64,000 nucleotides of DNA from Sporosarcina ureae (lineage in GTDB: Bacteria > Bacillota > Bacilli > Bacillales_A > Planococcaceae): positions 3,067,001 through 3,131,000 of the forward strand of contig NZ_CP015109.1 of NCBI RefSeq assembly GCF_002082015.1. Reading direction: 5' to 3'. Position 1 is the first letter of the stretch; the number at the start of each line of letters is the position of its first letter. Positions 44,922-54,637 of the stretch are shown here, piece by piece. The translations under genes were made by a program, and so were the position numbers. Below the pieces are notes generated by a model. The model was not told the origin of the DNA. It was given only the letters and a program-made list of their open reading frames with translations, and made no database searches.

Positions 44922-46952
44922 ATGCAGTTTAAAGATATAGGAGTACTCGCGGCGGTTATTATGATCATTGCGATGCTTGTCATCCCGTTACCACCTTGGT
45001 TATTAAGTTTCTTGATTATTATTAACATCACACTTGGGTTAATGGTTTTACTAACTTCCATGAATATGCAGGAAGCACTACAATTCTCTATATTTCCATC
45101 GCTATTATTATTACTCACTTTATTTCGTCTAGGATTGAACGTTTCTACAACGCGTGCAATTCTGTCGGAAGGTAACGCAGGTGGAGTGGTTGATACATTT
45201 GGTACATTCGTTACCGGTGGAAATATTATTGTAGGACTTGTAGTTTTTGTTATTTTGATCATCATTCAATTTATTGTCATAACAAAAGGATCGGAGCGTG
45301 TTTCCGAAGTTGCAGCCCGTTTTACGCTTGATGCTATGCCGGGTAAGCAAATGAGTATTGATGCCGATTTAAACGCAGGAATGATATCCGATATTGAAGC
45401 CCGCACACGTCGTGAAAAAGTAAGTAACGAAGCCGATTTCTATGGTGCAATGGATGGTGCAACGAAATTCGTAAAAGGTGATGCTATTGCCGGAATTATC
45501 ATCGTTATAATCAATTTATTGGTCGGTATGATCATTGGTGTCGTGCAGATGGGATTGCCATTTGCGGAAGCAGCACTTCAATTCTCTACACTTACTGTCG
45601 GCGATGGGATTGTTTCTCAAATACCAGCACTGTTGATTTCAACAGCGACAGGTATCGTAGTGACACGTGCTGCATCAGAAGGAAACTTAGGTACAGATAT
45701 AACGAATCAGTTATTAGGACAGCCTAAATTACTTTATGTAGCATCTATTACCATTCTATTACTAGGTCTCGCTACACCGATTAATGATGTATTAACCATT
45801 CCAATTGCGGGTGCATTAGCAATTAGTGCGTTTATGATGTCACGTAAGGAAGACGAAGATCCAGATGAATTATTAGAGATGGAAGAAAATGTAGAGACTG
45901 AAGGATTAAAAAAGCCTGAAAATGTCGTAGATCTCTTGAACGTTGATCCCATTGAGTTTGAATTCGGTTATGGACTCATACCACTTGTAGATGCAACACA
46001 GGGTGGAGATTTACTGGATCGTGTCGTGATGATTCGTCGTCAGTTGGCGATCGAACTTGGACTTGTCATTCCGGTTGTTCGTATCCGGGATAATATCCAA
46101 TTACAACCTAACGAATATCGTATCAAAATTAAAGGGAATGAAATGGCTAGAGGAGAATTATTGTTAGATCATTATTTAGCTATGAGTCCTGGGGGCGAGG
46201 ATTTAATAGAAGGAATAGATACTGTAGAGCCTTCGTTTGGATTGCCAGCAAAATGGATTACGGAAGAAGCGAAAGAAGATGCGGAAATCATGGGCTACAC
46301 AGTCGTGGATCCACCAAGTGTCGTATCAACACATTTGACTGAAGTCATTCGTGCCAATGCATCCGATTTACTCGGACGTCAGGAAACCAAGCAATTAGTA
46401 GATCACGTACATGAAACCTATCCAATTTTGGTTGACGAACTTACGCCCACTCCATTATCTATTGGCGAGATACAAAAAGTACTTGCTAAATTATTGAATG
46501 AACAAGTATCTGTCCGCAATTTGCCGATCATTTTTGAGACGCTTGCAGATTATTCAAAGTACACGTCCGATGTCGATGTACTGACAGAATACGTCAGGCA
46601 ATCATTGGCGCGTCAGATCACGGGCCAATTTGTAGTAGGCAATGGGGTGTTAAAAGTATTAACAGTCTCTGGGAAAGTAGAGAAACTAATTGCTGATAGT
46701 ATCCAACAGACCGAACAGGGAAACTTCCTTTCCATTGATCCTTCGCAATCTCAAATGATACTGGAGCGGATTGCGCAAGAAGTCGAACGGGTAGCGATGT
46801 TGGATCAATCACCTGTTATCTTATGTTCACCTGCTATTCGTATGTACTTACGTCAAATTACGGAGCGGTATTTCCCGCAAATACCTATACTGTCTTATAA
46901 TGAATTGGAAGCATCAGTGGAAGTCCAAAGTGTAGGGGTGGTGGATATTTAA
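44922..46952 (+). CDS. flhA: Flagellar export platform protein FlhA
   Basis: FlhA forms the nine-subunit export ring and uses the proton motive force. The N-terminal half has about eight membrane helices (SIFPSLLLLLTLFRLGLNVS), the conserved FHIPEP region (RVSEVAARFTLDAMPGKQMS, with DADLNAGMI), and the C-terminal half is the cytoplasmic chaperone-binding domain ending ASVEVQSVGVVDI. Length 676. The site before ATG 44922 (GTAGGGATGG) is only moderate. The stop TAA overlaps the flhF ATG by one base. Confidence 0.97.
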   Translation: MQFKDIGVLAAVIMIIAMLVIPLPPWLLSFLIIINITLGLMVLLTSMNMQEALQFSIFPSLLLLLTLFRLGLNVSTTRAILSEGNAGGVVDTFGTFVTGGNIIVGLVVFVILIIIQFIVITKGSERVSEVAARFTLDAMPGKQMSIDADLNAGMISDIEARTRREKVSNEADFYGAMDGATKFVKGDAIAGIIIVIINLLVGMIIGVVQMGLPFAEAALQFSTLTVGDGIVSQIPALLISTATGIVVTRAASEGNLGTDITNQLLGQPKLLYVASITILLLGLATPINDVLTIPIAGALAISAFMMSRKEDEDPDELLEMEENVETEGLKKPENVVDLLNVDPIEFEFGYGLIPLVDATQGGDLLDRVVMIRRQLAIELGLVIPVVRIRDNIQLQPNEYRIKIKGNEMARGELLLDHYLAMSPGGEDLIEGIDTVEPSFGLPAKWITEEAKEDAEIMGYTVVDPPSVVSTHLTEVIRANASDLLGRQETKQLVDHVHETYPILVDELTPTPLSIGEIQKVLAKLLNEQVSVRNLPIIFETLADYSKYTSDVDVLTEYVRQSLARQITGQFVVGNGVLKVLTVSGKVEKLIADSIQQTEQGNFLSIDPSQSQMILERIAQEVERVAMLDQSPVILCSPAIRMYLRQITERYFPQIPILSYNELEASVEVQSVGVVDI

Positions 46953-48064
46953 TGAAAATGAAAAAGTATACAGCATCTACTATGGTCGAAGCTATGGCAA
47001 AAGTTCGTGAAGATTTTGGAGACGATGCGGTCATTCTAAGCTCAAACGTTACAAAAACAAAAGGCTTTTTGGGTCTGTTTCGTAAACGTTTAGTAGAAGT
47101 GGTCGCAAGCCATGATAAAACAAGTCTTCAACGTTCCTATGAATCTCCAGTAGGTTCTGTGCAACCTGTTGCGGAACCTAAAACTGTTGAACGCATGCGA
47201 GACGAAATGCGTGAGATTAAACAAATATTGAAAGATATACAGCAAGTAGATCATACATTTGAGAAATATCCTGATGAACTATTACCCATATTGAAGAAAT
47301 TACAGATGCAAGGTCTAAGTAATGAATATATCTCAGAGATTGGCAATCTAGTGTTCAATCGAATGAAGCAAGATAAGATCGACTTTACTGAAGAGCAACA
47401 GATGGAATTGATTAAAACGTGGTTCAGTGATCGCTTTCACAATATACCATTCGGTGGGATCTCTTATCAGAAAAAATTTATAAATGTACTTGGTCCGACG
47501 GGTGTAGGGAAAACAACGACTATTGCGAAAATCGCTGCACGCGCATTATTAGAAGAAAAAAAGAAGGTCGGTTTTATCACGACCGATACGTATCGAATTG
47601 CGGCAATTGAACAGTTACGAACATACGCCAATTTACTTCAAGCGCCGGTCGAAATTGCCTATAACGAAGAAGATTTCCGCACCGCAATCGAAAAATTAAA
47701 AGATCGTGATCTCATATTTATCGATACAGCAGGAAGAAACTACAAAGAAGCAAAATACGTCGATGATTTATCGAGTCTCATTGATTTTTCATTAGATATG
47801 GAAACGTTTCTTGTGTTATCTACTACATCAAAAGAACAAGATATGGACACGATCATTAGACAATTTGATAAGTTTCCAATCACCAAAATCATATTTACGA
47901 AAACCGATGAAACCAATTCAGTTGGGTCGATTATTAATTTGATGCTGAAATACAGTTTAGGAATGGCATACTTCACTGATGGACAAGAAGTACCTGAGGA
48001 TTTGACAGAAGCCAGTTTGGAAAAGGTATTGGATCTTCTATTGGCGGGTGATACACGTGCATGA
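46952..48064 (+). CDS. flhF: Flagellar placement GTPase FlhF
   Basis: FlhF is the third SRP-family GTPase and sets where flagella are built. N-terminal basic B domain, then N and G domains: [35 protein letters not shown] and FTKTDETNSVGS. Length 370. ATG 46952 overlaps the flhA stop; ATG 46958 is also possible. GTGGTGG lies upstream. Its partner and regulator FlhG follows, overlapping by eight bases. Confidence 0.95.
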   Translation: MKMKKYTASTMVEAMAKVREDFGDDAVILSSNVTKTKGFLGLFRKRLVEVVASHDKTSLQRSYESPVGSVQPVAEPKTVERMRDEMREIKQILKDIQQVDHTFEKYPDELLPILKKLQMQGLSNEYISEIGNLVFNRMKQDKIDFTEEQQMELIKTWFSDRFHNIPFGGISYQKKFINVLGPTGVGKTTTIAKIAARALLEEKKKVGFITTDTYRIAAIEQLRTYANLLQAPVEIAYNEEDFRTAIEKLKDRDLIFIDTAGRNYKEAKYVDDLSSLIDFSLDMETFLVLSTTSKEQDMDTIIRQFDKFPITKIIFTKTDETNSVGSIINLMLKYSLGMAYFTDGQEVPEDLTEASLEKVLDLLLAGDTRA

Positions 48065-48923
48065 TCAGGCGGAAGAATTGCGACTAAAAATGATGAAAAG
48101 TCAAAGACCGATGGCTCGCTCAATTGCCATCGTCAGTGGTAAAGGCGGGGTAGGTAAATCGAACTTCACTGCTAATTTCTCATATGCACTCGTAGCAAAA
48201 GGCAAAAAAGTATTAATTATGGACATGGATATCGGAATGGGTAATATTCATATATTATTTGGGGCTACACCAACGTATCATCTAAAAGATTATTTGACTG
48301 ATCAGCAACCATTACAGAATGTCGTGACACCAATTGAAGAAAATCTTGCATTTATCGCGGGTGGATCGGGACTGGAAAATGTGGTGGAGTGGTCGGATAA
48401 GATGTTCGAACGATTAATAGAAGCTTTCTCTGTTTTACAGATGGATTATGATGTCATATTGTTCGATATGGGTGCAGGAGCCACGAAGAGTTCAATCGAC
48501 TTGATTTTGGCGATGGATGAAATTATTTTAATCGCGACACCGGAGCCTACTTCTGTTACAGATGCATATTCGATGATCAAATTCATCTGTCTTCAAGATG
48601 CGACCAAAGCTATTCACATAGTGAGTAACCGGGTTTTAAAGGAGACAGATGGACGTGATTCCGTGGCGCGCCTTCAACTAGCTATGCGAAAATTTCTATT
48701 CGTAGATACTAATGTTTTAGGGTTTTTACCGGACGACATCCATGTTCGTAATGCAGTAATCGCTCAGATCCCTTTCGTTAAATTGTATCCTAATGCAAAA
48801 GTTAGCAAGCGAATGCTAGCGATTACGGACACATTTATACACGGCAACAAACCATTCACATCTATTGAAACCTCTGGATTCTTAGATAAAATTAAAGGTG
48901 TTTTTTTGAAGGGGCGTGTGTAA
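48057..48923 (+). CDS. flhG: Flagellar number regulator ATPase FlhG (YlxH)
   Basis: FlhG is a MinD-type ATPase that controls flagellar number and stimulates FlhF. The start DQAEELRLKM is the activator motif that inserts into FlhF. P-loop SGKGGVGKSN, then MDMDIGMGN and DMGAGAT. A C-terminal amphipathic end (LDKIKGVFLKGRV) fits membrane attachment. GTG 48048 and GTG 48057 are both in frame; the second matches homologs and lies beyond the GGCGGGTG site. Length 288. Confidence 0.93.
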   Translation: MHDQAEELRLKMMKSQRPMARSIAIVSGKGGVGKSNFTANFSYALVAKGKKVLIMDMDIGMGNIHILFGATPTYHLKDYLTDQQPLQNVVTPIEENLAFIAGGSGLENVVEWSDKMFERLIEAFSVLQMDYDVILFDMGAGATKSSIDLILAMDEIILIATPEPTSVTDAYSMIKFICLQDATKAIHIVSNRVLKETDGRDSVARLQLAMRKFLFVDTNVLGFLPDDIHVRNAVIAQIPFVKLYPNAKVSKRMLAITDTFIHGNKPFTSIETSGFLDKIKGVFLKGRV

Positions 48924-48924
48924 T

Positions 48925-50055
48925 TTGATCATCACAAAGAAAAAACGAATTCTCGTTGTAGATGACTCGGCTTTTATGCGGAAGTTAATTTCTGATATGT
49001 TGAATAAACATCCCATGATGGAAGTGATCGGCATTGCTAGAAATGGCAAAGACGCAGTGGAAAAAGTACGTGATCTTCAGCCGGACGTTATTACGATGGA
49101 CATTGAAATGCCTATAATGAATGGGCTGGAAGCGTTAAAGTTCATTATGAATCAAATGCCGACCCCTGTAGTGATATTATCAAGTACGACCAAACATAAT
49201 ACAGAAAATGCAGTGTTGGCGATAGAATACGGAGCTGTCGATGTGATAGCCAAACCAGGTGGTGCTATTTCACTAAATCTTCATGAAATTGAAAAAGAAA
49301 TTGTGGAGAAAGTATTTGCAGCATCAAGTGTAGTCATCCAAACATTGACGCGGCAAATAACGCCGACACAAAAACGTCAAGCAGCTACAACAAGCAAACC
49401 AAACTTCGAGAATGAAGACAGTACCATTCCAATATTATCTGAGCACGCAGTAAAAATACCTGAAAAAAAGACACTTATTGCTAAGAAGTTTGTTATAATA
49501 GGTACATCGACTGGTGGACCAAGGGCCTTGCAAGAAGTTATTACAAAGTTTCCAACAGATTTTCCATATCCGATTCTAATTGTCCAGCATATGCCACCTG
49601 GATTCACTAAATCTTTAGCTGAACGACTAAATGGTCTGAGTGAGATAACAGTTAAAGAAGCTGAACACGGCGAACCGATTGAAAATGGTACAGCTTATAT
49701 CGCGCCAGGCGGCTTACATTTGAAGTTTGAGAAATCTAGAACAGGTTATCAAATTGTTTTAGACAGAGATGAGGCACCTCGTTCTGGACATCGCCCCGCA
49801 GTAAACGTGTTATTAGAATCAGCATCAACACACAAAGAACTACAATATGTTACAGCGATCATGACAGGCATGGGTTATGACGGCAAAGAAGGTATGGAAT
49901 TATTACGTGCTTCATGTAAGACGATTACTATAGCGGAATCCAAAAACACGTCCGTTGTATATGGAATGCCTAAAGCTATAATTGATGCAGGTCTCAGCGA
50001 CGAAATTAAAGACGTACAACAGATCGCCAAAGCAATAATAGGAAATTTGAAGTAA
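48925..50055 (+). CDS. cheB: Chemotaxis methylesterase CheB
   Basis: CheB removes methyl groups from receptors for adaptation. The receiver domain has the acidic pair Asp13-Asp14 and the phosphorylation site Asp59 (TMDIEMPIMNG); a linker of about 60 residues follows; the esterase domain has GTSTGGPRAL with the Ser, QHMPPGFTKSLAERL with the His and MTGMGYDGKEG with the Asp. AAGGGG (48909-48914) favours TTG 48925 over GTG 48916, giving 376 residues. Confidence 0.95.
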   Translation: MIITKKKRILVVDDSAFMRKLISDMLNKHPMMEVIGIARNGKDAVEKVRDLQPDVITMDIEMPIMNGLEALKFIMNQMPTPVVILSSTTKHNTENAVLAIEYGAVDVIAKPGGAISLNLHEIEKEIVEKVFAASSVVIQTLTRQITPTQKRQAATTSKPNFENEDSTIPILSEHAVKIPEKKTLIAKKFVIIGTSTGGPRALQEVITKFPTDFPYPILIVQHMPPGFTKSLAERLNGLSEITVKEAEHGEPIENGTAYIAPGGLHLKFEKSRTGYQIVLDRDEAPRSGHRPAVNVLLESASTHKELQYVTAIMTGMGYDGKEGMELLRASCKTITIAESKNTSVVYGMPKAIIDAGLSDEIKDVQQIAKAIIGNLK

Positions 50056-50070
50056 TTAGGGGGCTTTACA

Positions 50071-52146
50071 ATGGATGTAAGTCAGTATTTGGATATGTTC
50101 ATCGAAGAGAGTAAAGAACACTTGCAAGCTTGTAGTGAACAGTTGCTGGCGCTAGAGAATAATCCGGATGACCTGGCAATTGTCAATGAAGTCTTTAGAG
50201 CGGCACATACGCTTAAGGGAATGTCAGCAACAATGGGATACGAAGACATTGCAAATTTGACACATAAAATGGAGAATGTCCTGGATGCAATTCGAAACTC
50301 GAAGATCCGTGTTACAACAGAAATTTTAGATGTGGTATTTGAAGCTGTCGATGATCTCGAACTAATGGTACAAGACATCGAATCAGGTGGTGACGGAAAA
50401 AAAGACGTCAGCAAGTTAGTAGACACTCTTAATCGAATTGAAGCCGGACAACCACTTGATTTAACCACTGAGCCTGCAGCAACCACTGAGGAGGCAACGA
50501 CTGAAGTCGTAACTACGACAGGAATTCATTACGATGAGTTTGAGTTGACGGTTATTTCTCAATCTGCTGAGCAAGGTTTTAATGCATTAGAAATCACAGT
50601 CACACTGCGTGATGATTGCTTATTGAAAGTAGCCCGGGTATTCATGACATTTGAAATTTTGGAAAAGTCAGGCGAAGTGATCAAAACGATTCCTACAGTA
50701 GAACAATTAGAAAATGAAGATTTTGATCAGAAATTTACGATTGTGTTATTGACTCAAGAAGACGCTGAAGATCTAAAGGCTAAAGTACTGAAAGTTTCTG
50801 AAATAGAAGATGTACATATTACACACATCACAGACGAATATGTGCGGAAATATAAGCAAGCTTTATTGAATGAAAGTGATATTGATACCGAACCAGAAGT
50901 TATAGATACTACAATTACGCCTATGGTTCAAGATATGATAACGAAAGAAGCACCAAAAGAAGCAATAAAAACCAAAAAGACGGCATCTTCCAATTCCAAT
51001 AAAACCATCCGGGTAAATATCGATCGACTCGATATTTTGATGAACTTATTTGAAGAGCTTGTCATTGACCGTGGTCGACTTCAATCGATTGCTAGTGAAT
51101 TGCATAATCCTGAATTGAATGAATCCGTAGAAAGAATGACACGAGTATCTGGTGACTTGCAAAACATCATTTTAAATATGCGAATGGTACCTGTCGAAAC
51201 AGTCTTCAATAGATTCCCTAAAATGGTTAGGCAATTAGCACGTGACCTCAATAAGAAAATCGATTTGGAAATTATCGGTGCTGAAACAGAGCTGGACCGT
51301 ACCGTAATAGATGAAATTGGAGATCCGCTCGTTCATTTAATACGGAATGCACTAGATCATGGTATCGAAACGCCAGAAGAACGGATTGCGAATGGCAAGC
51401 CAGAGATTGGCACTGTCACATTACGTGCCTATCATTCGGGTAACCATGTATTTATCGAGCTCGAAGATGATGGAGCCGGTGTAAATCGTGAACGCGTCGT
51501 AGGTAAAGCGATTGAACGTGGTATTGTCAGTCCGGAAGCTGCCGATTCATTGACGAATAAACAAGTAGCAGAATTGATATTAGCTTCAGGGTTTTCTACT
51601 GCAGCTTCCATTACAGATGTGTCAGGTCGAGGTGTGGGTCTGGATGTAGTGAAAAACACGATTGAATCACTAGGTGGACATATTTCTATTGATTCCACTG
51701 AAGGAAAAGGTTCGTTATTCCAAGTGCAGTTACCTCTCACTCTATCTATTATTTCGGTAATGTTAGTAGAGTTAGATGAAGAAGTGTATGCTATCCCTTT
51801 GTCTTCTATAATCGAAACTGCCATTATTCAAAAGGCAGATATTTTAAATGCTCACAATCAACCAGTGATCGACTTCCGTGGAACAATTGTGCCGTTGGTG
51901 GACTTAAAGGATATATTTGAAATGAAGAATAGAAGTAATGAAGAAGATGAGTTCCAATCGATCGTAATTGTTCGTAAAGGTGAAAATTTAGCTGGGTTAG
52001 TAGTAGATTCATTTATTGGCCAACAGGAAATTGTACTGAAATCACTCGGAGAATATTTACAGAGTGTCTTTGCGATATCAGGTGCTACGATTTTAGGAAA
52101 TGGTCAAGTAGCATTAATCGTGGACTGTAATGCATTGATTAAATAA
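50071..52146 (+). CDS. cheA: Chemotaxis histidine kinase CheA
   Basis: CheA receives the receptor signal and phosphorylates CheY and CheB. Domains in order: P1 with His46 in AAHTLKGMSATMGY; P2-like domain; dimerisation P3; ATP-binding P4 with HLIRNALDHGIE, DDGAGV and GRGVGLDVVK; CheW-like P5 at the C-terminus. The linker near residues 130-150 is rich in Thr and Glu. AGGGGG precedes ATG 50071. Length 691. Neighbours cheB and cheW act with it. Confidence 0.97.
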   Translation: MDVSQYLDMFIEESKEHLQACSEQLLALENNPDDLAIVNEVFRAAHTLKGMSATMGYEDIANLTHKMENVLDAIRNSKIRVTTEILDVVFEAVDDLELMVQDIESGGDGKKDVSKLVDTLNRIEAGQPLDLTTEPAATTEEATTEVVTTTGIHYDEFELTVISQSAEQGFNALEITVTLRDDCLLKVARVFMTFEILEKSGEVIKTIPTVEQLENEDFDQKFTIVLLTQEDAEDLKAKVLKVSEIEDVHITHITDEYVRKYKQALLNESDIDTEPEVIDTTITPMVQDMITKEAPKEAIKTKKTASSNSNKTIRVNIDRLDILMNLFEELVIDRGRLQSIASELHNPELNESVERMTRVSGDLQNIILNMRMVPVETVFNRFPKMVRQLARDLNKKIDLEIIGAETELDRTVIDEIGDPLVHLIRNALDHGIETPEERIANGKPEIGTVTLRAYHSGNHVFIELEDDGAGVNRERVVGKAIERGIVSPEAADSLTNKQVAELILASGFSTAASITDVSGRGVGLDVVKNTIESLGGHISIDSTEGKGSLFQVQLPLTLSIISVMLVELDEEVYAIPLSSIIETAIIQKADILNAHNQPVIDFRGTIVPLVDLKDIFEMKNRSNEEDEFQSIVIVRKGENLAGLVVDSFIGQQEIVLKSLGEYLQSVFAISGATILGNGQVALIVDCNALIK

Positions 52147-52159
52147 TCGAGGTGAAGAC

Positions 52160-52627
52160 ATGACAAAAGCAACAGAAGTAAGCGACATGAAAGTGATCGT
52201 CTTCCAGTTGATGAATAAAGAATATGCAATTGGCCTTGACGTAGTAGAATCCATCGAGAAATCACTATCGATTACACGTGTACCCCGTATGCCTTCGTAT
52301 GTTAAAGGAGTGTTAAATTTACGTGGAGTAGTGACACCGGTAGTGGACTTACGTGAACGGTTTGATATGGAGTATAAAGAGTTTGATGAAACGAGTTGTA
52401 TTATTATCGTTTCGCATGCAGGTTCAGAAGTCGGATTAATTGTAGATGATGCGAATGACGTGATGGATGTTCCAACCAGTGCAATAGGCCCTCAACCCGA
52501 AGTAGTGGGATCTGTGGAATCCGAATTCATTTCAGGTGTGGCGAAAGTTGGGAAGCGATTGCTGGTCATGCTGAATTTGGAAAAAGTCCTTCAACCGATA
52601 AAGAAGGGGAATTCGGATGAATTCTAA
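52160..52627 (+). CDS. cheW: Chemotaxis coupling protein CheW
   Basis: CheW links CheA to receptors. The 155-residue SH3-like protein has FQLMNKEYAIGLDVVESI, VPRMPSYVKGVLNLRGVVTP and VVDLRERF, all diagnostic. GAGGTGAAG precedes ATG 52160. The end overlaps cheC by 11 bases. Confidence 0.96.
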   Translation: MTKATEVSDMKVIVFQLMNKEYAIGLDVVESIEKSLSITRVPRMPSYVKGVLNLRGVVTPVVDLRERFDMEYKEFDETSCIIIVSHAGSEVGLIVDDANDVMDVPTSAIGPQPEVVGSVESEFISGVAKVGKRLLVMLNLEKVLQPIKKGNSDEF

Positions 52628-53249
52628 AAACGACATTACAGAAATGCACCTTGATGTCTTAAAAGAAATCGGGAATATTGGAGCAGCACATGCTGCAACA
52701 TCACTATCCCAGTTGCTAGGTCAGAAAATAGATATGCGGGTACCTAAAGTTGAATTGGTTACATTTGATGAAATGTTTGATTTAGCAGGTGGTACTGAGA
52801 AAGTAGTGGCAGGTATTTTTCTCCGTATCGAAGGAGATTTGACTGGCACAATGTTTTTTGTACTGACCATTGAATCGGCTACACAATTTATTCGCAAATT
52901 AACAGGGGACGTAGCGTTTACATTCACCGACGTAGAGGATTTGGGAATGGGTGCTTCTGCGCTTCAAGAGTTGGGAAACATACTGTCTGGTTCTTATCTA
53001 TCAGCGCTTTCTGATTTCACTTCATTAAATATCTATCCAACTGTACCTTCATTAAGTATAGATATGGTGGGGGCTATTGTTAGCTTTGGCCTAATTGAAG
53101 TATCTCAATACAGTGATGAAGTCATCGTCATTGAGACGGAAATATTACAGGAGGGGAAACAAGGTGTTTCGAGTTTAGCGGGCCACTTCTTCTTGTTACC
53201 TGATCCACCGTCTTATCGCACGATCTTCAGTTCGTTGGGTGTCTTATAG
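52617..53249 (+). CDS. cheC: CheY-P phosphatase CheC
   Basis: CheC dephosphorylates CheY and is stimulated by CheD. Two motifs of the (D/S)xxxExxN type are present: DVLKEIGN near the N-terminus and SALQELGN in the middle, so both active sites look intact. There is no CheY-binding N-terminal peptide or SpoA domain, unlike FliY. AAGAAGGGG precedes ATG 52617. Length 210; cheD begins directly at the next base after its stop. Confidence 0.95.
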   Translation: MNSKNDITEMHLDVLKEIGNIGAAHAATSLSQLLGQKIDMRVPKVELVTFDEMFDLAGGTEKVVAGIFLRIEGDLTGTMFFVLTIESATQFIRKLTGDVAFTFTDVEDLGMGASALQELGNILSGSYLSALSDFTSLNIYPTVPSLSIDMVGAIVSFGLIEVSQYSDEVIVIETEILQEGKQGVSSLAGHFFLLPDPPSYRTIFSSLGVL

Positions 53250-53744
53250 ATGGTCAGCGTTCAAACAGTAGTGCGTGTAGGGATTGCGGATATGAACATC
53301 GCAAAATCTCCTCAAACGATTCGCACATCAGGGCTGGGATCTTGTGTTGGTGTAGTACTATATGATTCTTCGAAGAAAATAGCAGGTATGGTACATGTCA
53401 TGTTACCTGACAGTGAGTTGGGCAAATCAACAAAACTGAACGTGGCGAAATTCGCAGATACGGGCATCCATGCTATGTTGGAGTTATTGAAAGCAGAAGG
53501 GGTTAGGCCTTTCAGTATTAAAGCAAAAATTGCTGGCGGTGCACAAATGTTTCAGTTCGGTTCAAATGATACGATACGTATCGGTCCGCGTAATGTAGAA
53601 GCAGTAAAAAAAGAATTAAAGAGATATTCGATCCCGATTATTGCAGAAGATACAGGTGGATCGAGCGGACGCACAATTGAATTTGATCCAGATACGAACA
53701 TCCTGTATGTTCGTACCGTCAATGCTGGAACACAGGAAATTTAA
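53250..53744 (+). CDS. cheD: Chemoreceptor glutamine deamidase CheD
   Basis: CheD deamidates receptor glutamines and binds CheC. The catalytic set is Thr26, Cys32 (GLGSCVGVVLYD) and His49 (MVHVMLPDS); the spacing equals that of the Thermotoga enzyme. GGAQMF and IGPRNVEAVKKEL are further family marks. ATG 53250 follows the cheC stop with no gap. Length 164. A hairpin follows before sigD. Confidence 0.96.
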   Translation: MVSVQTVVRVGIADMNIAKSPQTIRTSGLGSCVGVVLYDSSKKIAGMVHVMLPDSELGKSTKLNVAKFADTGIHAMLELLKAEGVRPFSIKAKIAGGAQMFQFGSNDTIRIGPRNVEAVKKELKRYSIPIIAEDTGGSSGRTIEFDPDTNILYVRTVNAGTQEI

Positions 53745-53755
53745 CAGTATGAACG

Positions 53756-53788
53756 AAGGCGGCTAATACATTAGTCGCCTTTATCTAT
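53756..53788 (+). terminator. Hairpin between cheD and sigD, weak terminator
   Basis: AAGGCG (53756-53761) and CTAA (53763-53766) pair with TTAG (53771-53774) and CGCCTT (53776-53781), with one mismatch. The following TTATCTATT is a poor U-run, so it may only reduce sigD transcription at the far end of the operon. Confidence 0.5.
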
Positions 53789-53851
53789 TGTAATTTGTTA
53801 TACTTATACATAAAGAGACAAAATCGGTAGAAAGAACCTGAGGGGAAAGGC

Positions 53852-54637
53852 GTGAATTCGATGACAAATCAAGATGTAACCGAACGGCATCAGTGGAAGT
53901 TATGGATTGAAAATCGTGATCCTGATGCAGGTGATACGTTAGTTCGAATGTATACACCGCTTGTGAATTATCATGTTCAACGAATCAGTGCTGGACTGCC
54001 GAAAAACGTATCACGTGATGAAATCAAATCTCTTGGCTATCAAGGGCTTTTCGATGCACTAACAAAATTCGATCCATCCCGTGACTTGAAATTTGACACA
54101 TATGCCTCATTTCGGATTCGGGGTACCATTATAGATGGTTTGCGAAAAGAAGATTGGTTATCACGCTCTTCGAGAGAAAAAACTAAAAAAATGGATGAAG
54201 AAATTAGTAAGCTCGAACAAACCTACTTGCGAACTGTGACGCCTGAAGAAGTAGCAGACCACTTAGGCATTACAACAGATCAAGTCTACCAAACTGTCCA
54301 TGAACAGTATTTTGCCAATGTACTATCCATTGATGAAAAAATGAATGATGACGATGACCAAGATCAAACTTTTGTATTGCAAGACGAACAAGCGAAAACA
54401 CCCGAACAACAAGCCGTCAAAGGTGAATTAATTGAAGAGTTAATAGTAAAGATCAAAGAACTGAATGAAAATGAACAATTAGTACTTAGTTTGTTTTATC
54501 AAGAAGATATGACGCTGACGGAAATCGGAGAAATATTAAGTTTGTCTACATCTAGGATCTCTCAAATACATTCAAAAGCATTATTTAAGCTCCGGTCGCT
54601 GCTAGCGGCTGAAATTACGGATGGAGGGATTTTATGA
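53852..54637 (+). CDS. sigD: RNA polymerase sigma factor SigD (FliA)
   Basis: SigD directs late flagellar, motility and autolysin genes. Regions 2, 3 and 4 are visible: RDEIKSLGYQGLFDALTKFD, FDTYASFRIRGTIIDGLRKE, and LTEIGEILSLSTSRISQIHS as the -35-binding HTH. GTG 53852 (six bases after GAGGGG) gives the same N-terminal length as B. subtilis SigD; ATG 53861 is the alternative. Length 261. The stop overlaps the next gene by ATGA. Confidence 0.96.
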   Translation: MNSMTNQDVTERHQWKLWIENRDPDAGDTLVRMYTPLVNYHVQRISAGLPKNVSRDEIKSLGYQGLFDALTKFDPSRDLKFDTYASFRIRGTIIDGLRKEDWLSRSSREKTKKMDEEISKLEQTYLRTVTPEEVADHLGITTDQVYQTVHEQYFANVLSIDEKMNDDDDQDQTFVLQDEQAKTPEQQAVKGELIEELIVKIKELNENEQLVLSLFYQEDMTLTEIGEILSLSTSRISQIHSKALFKLRSLLAAEITDGGIL

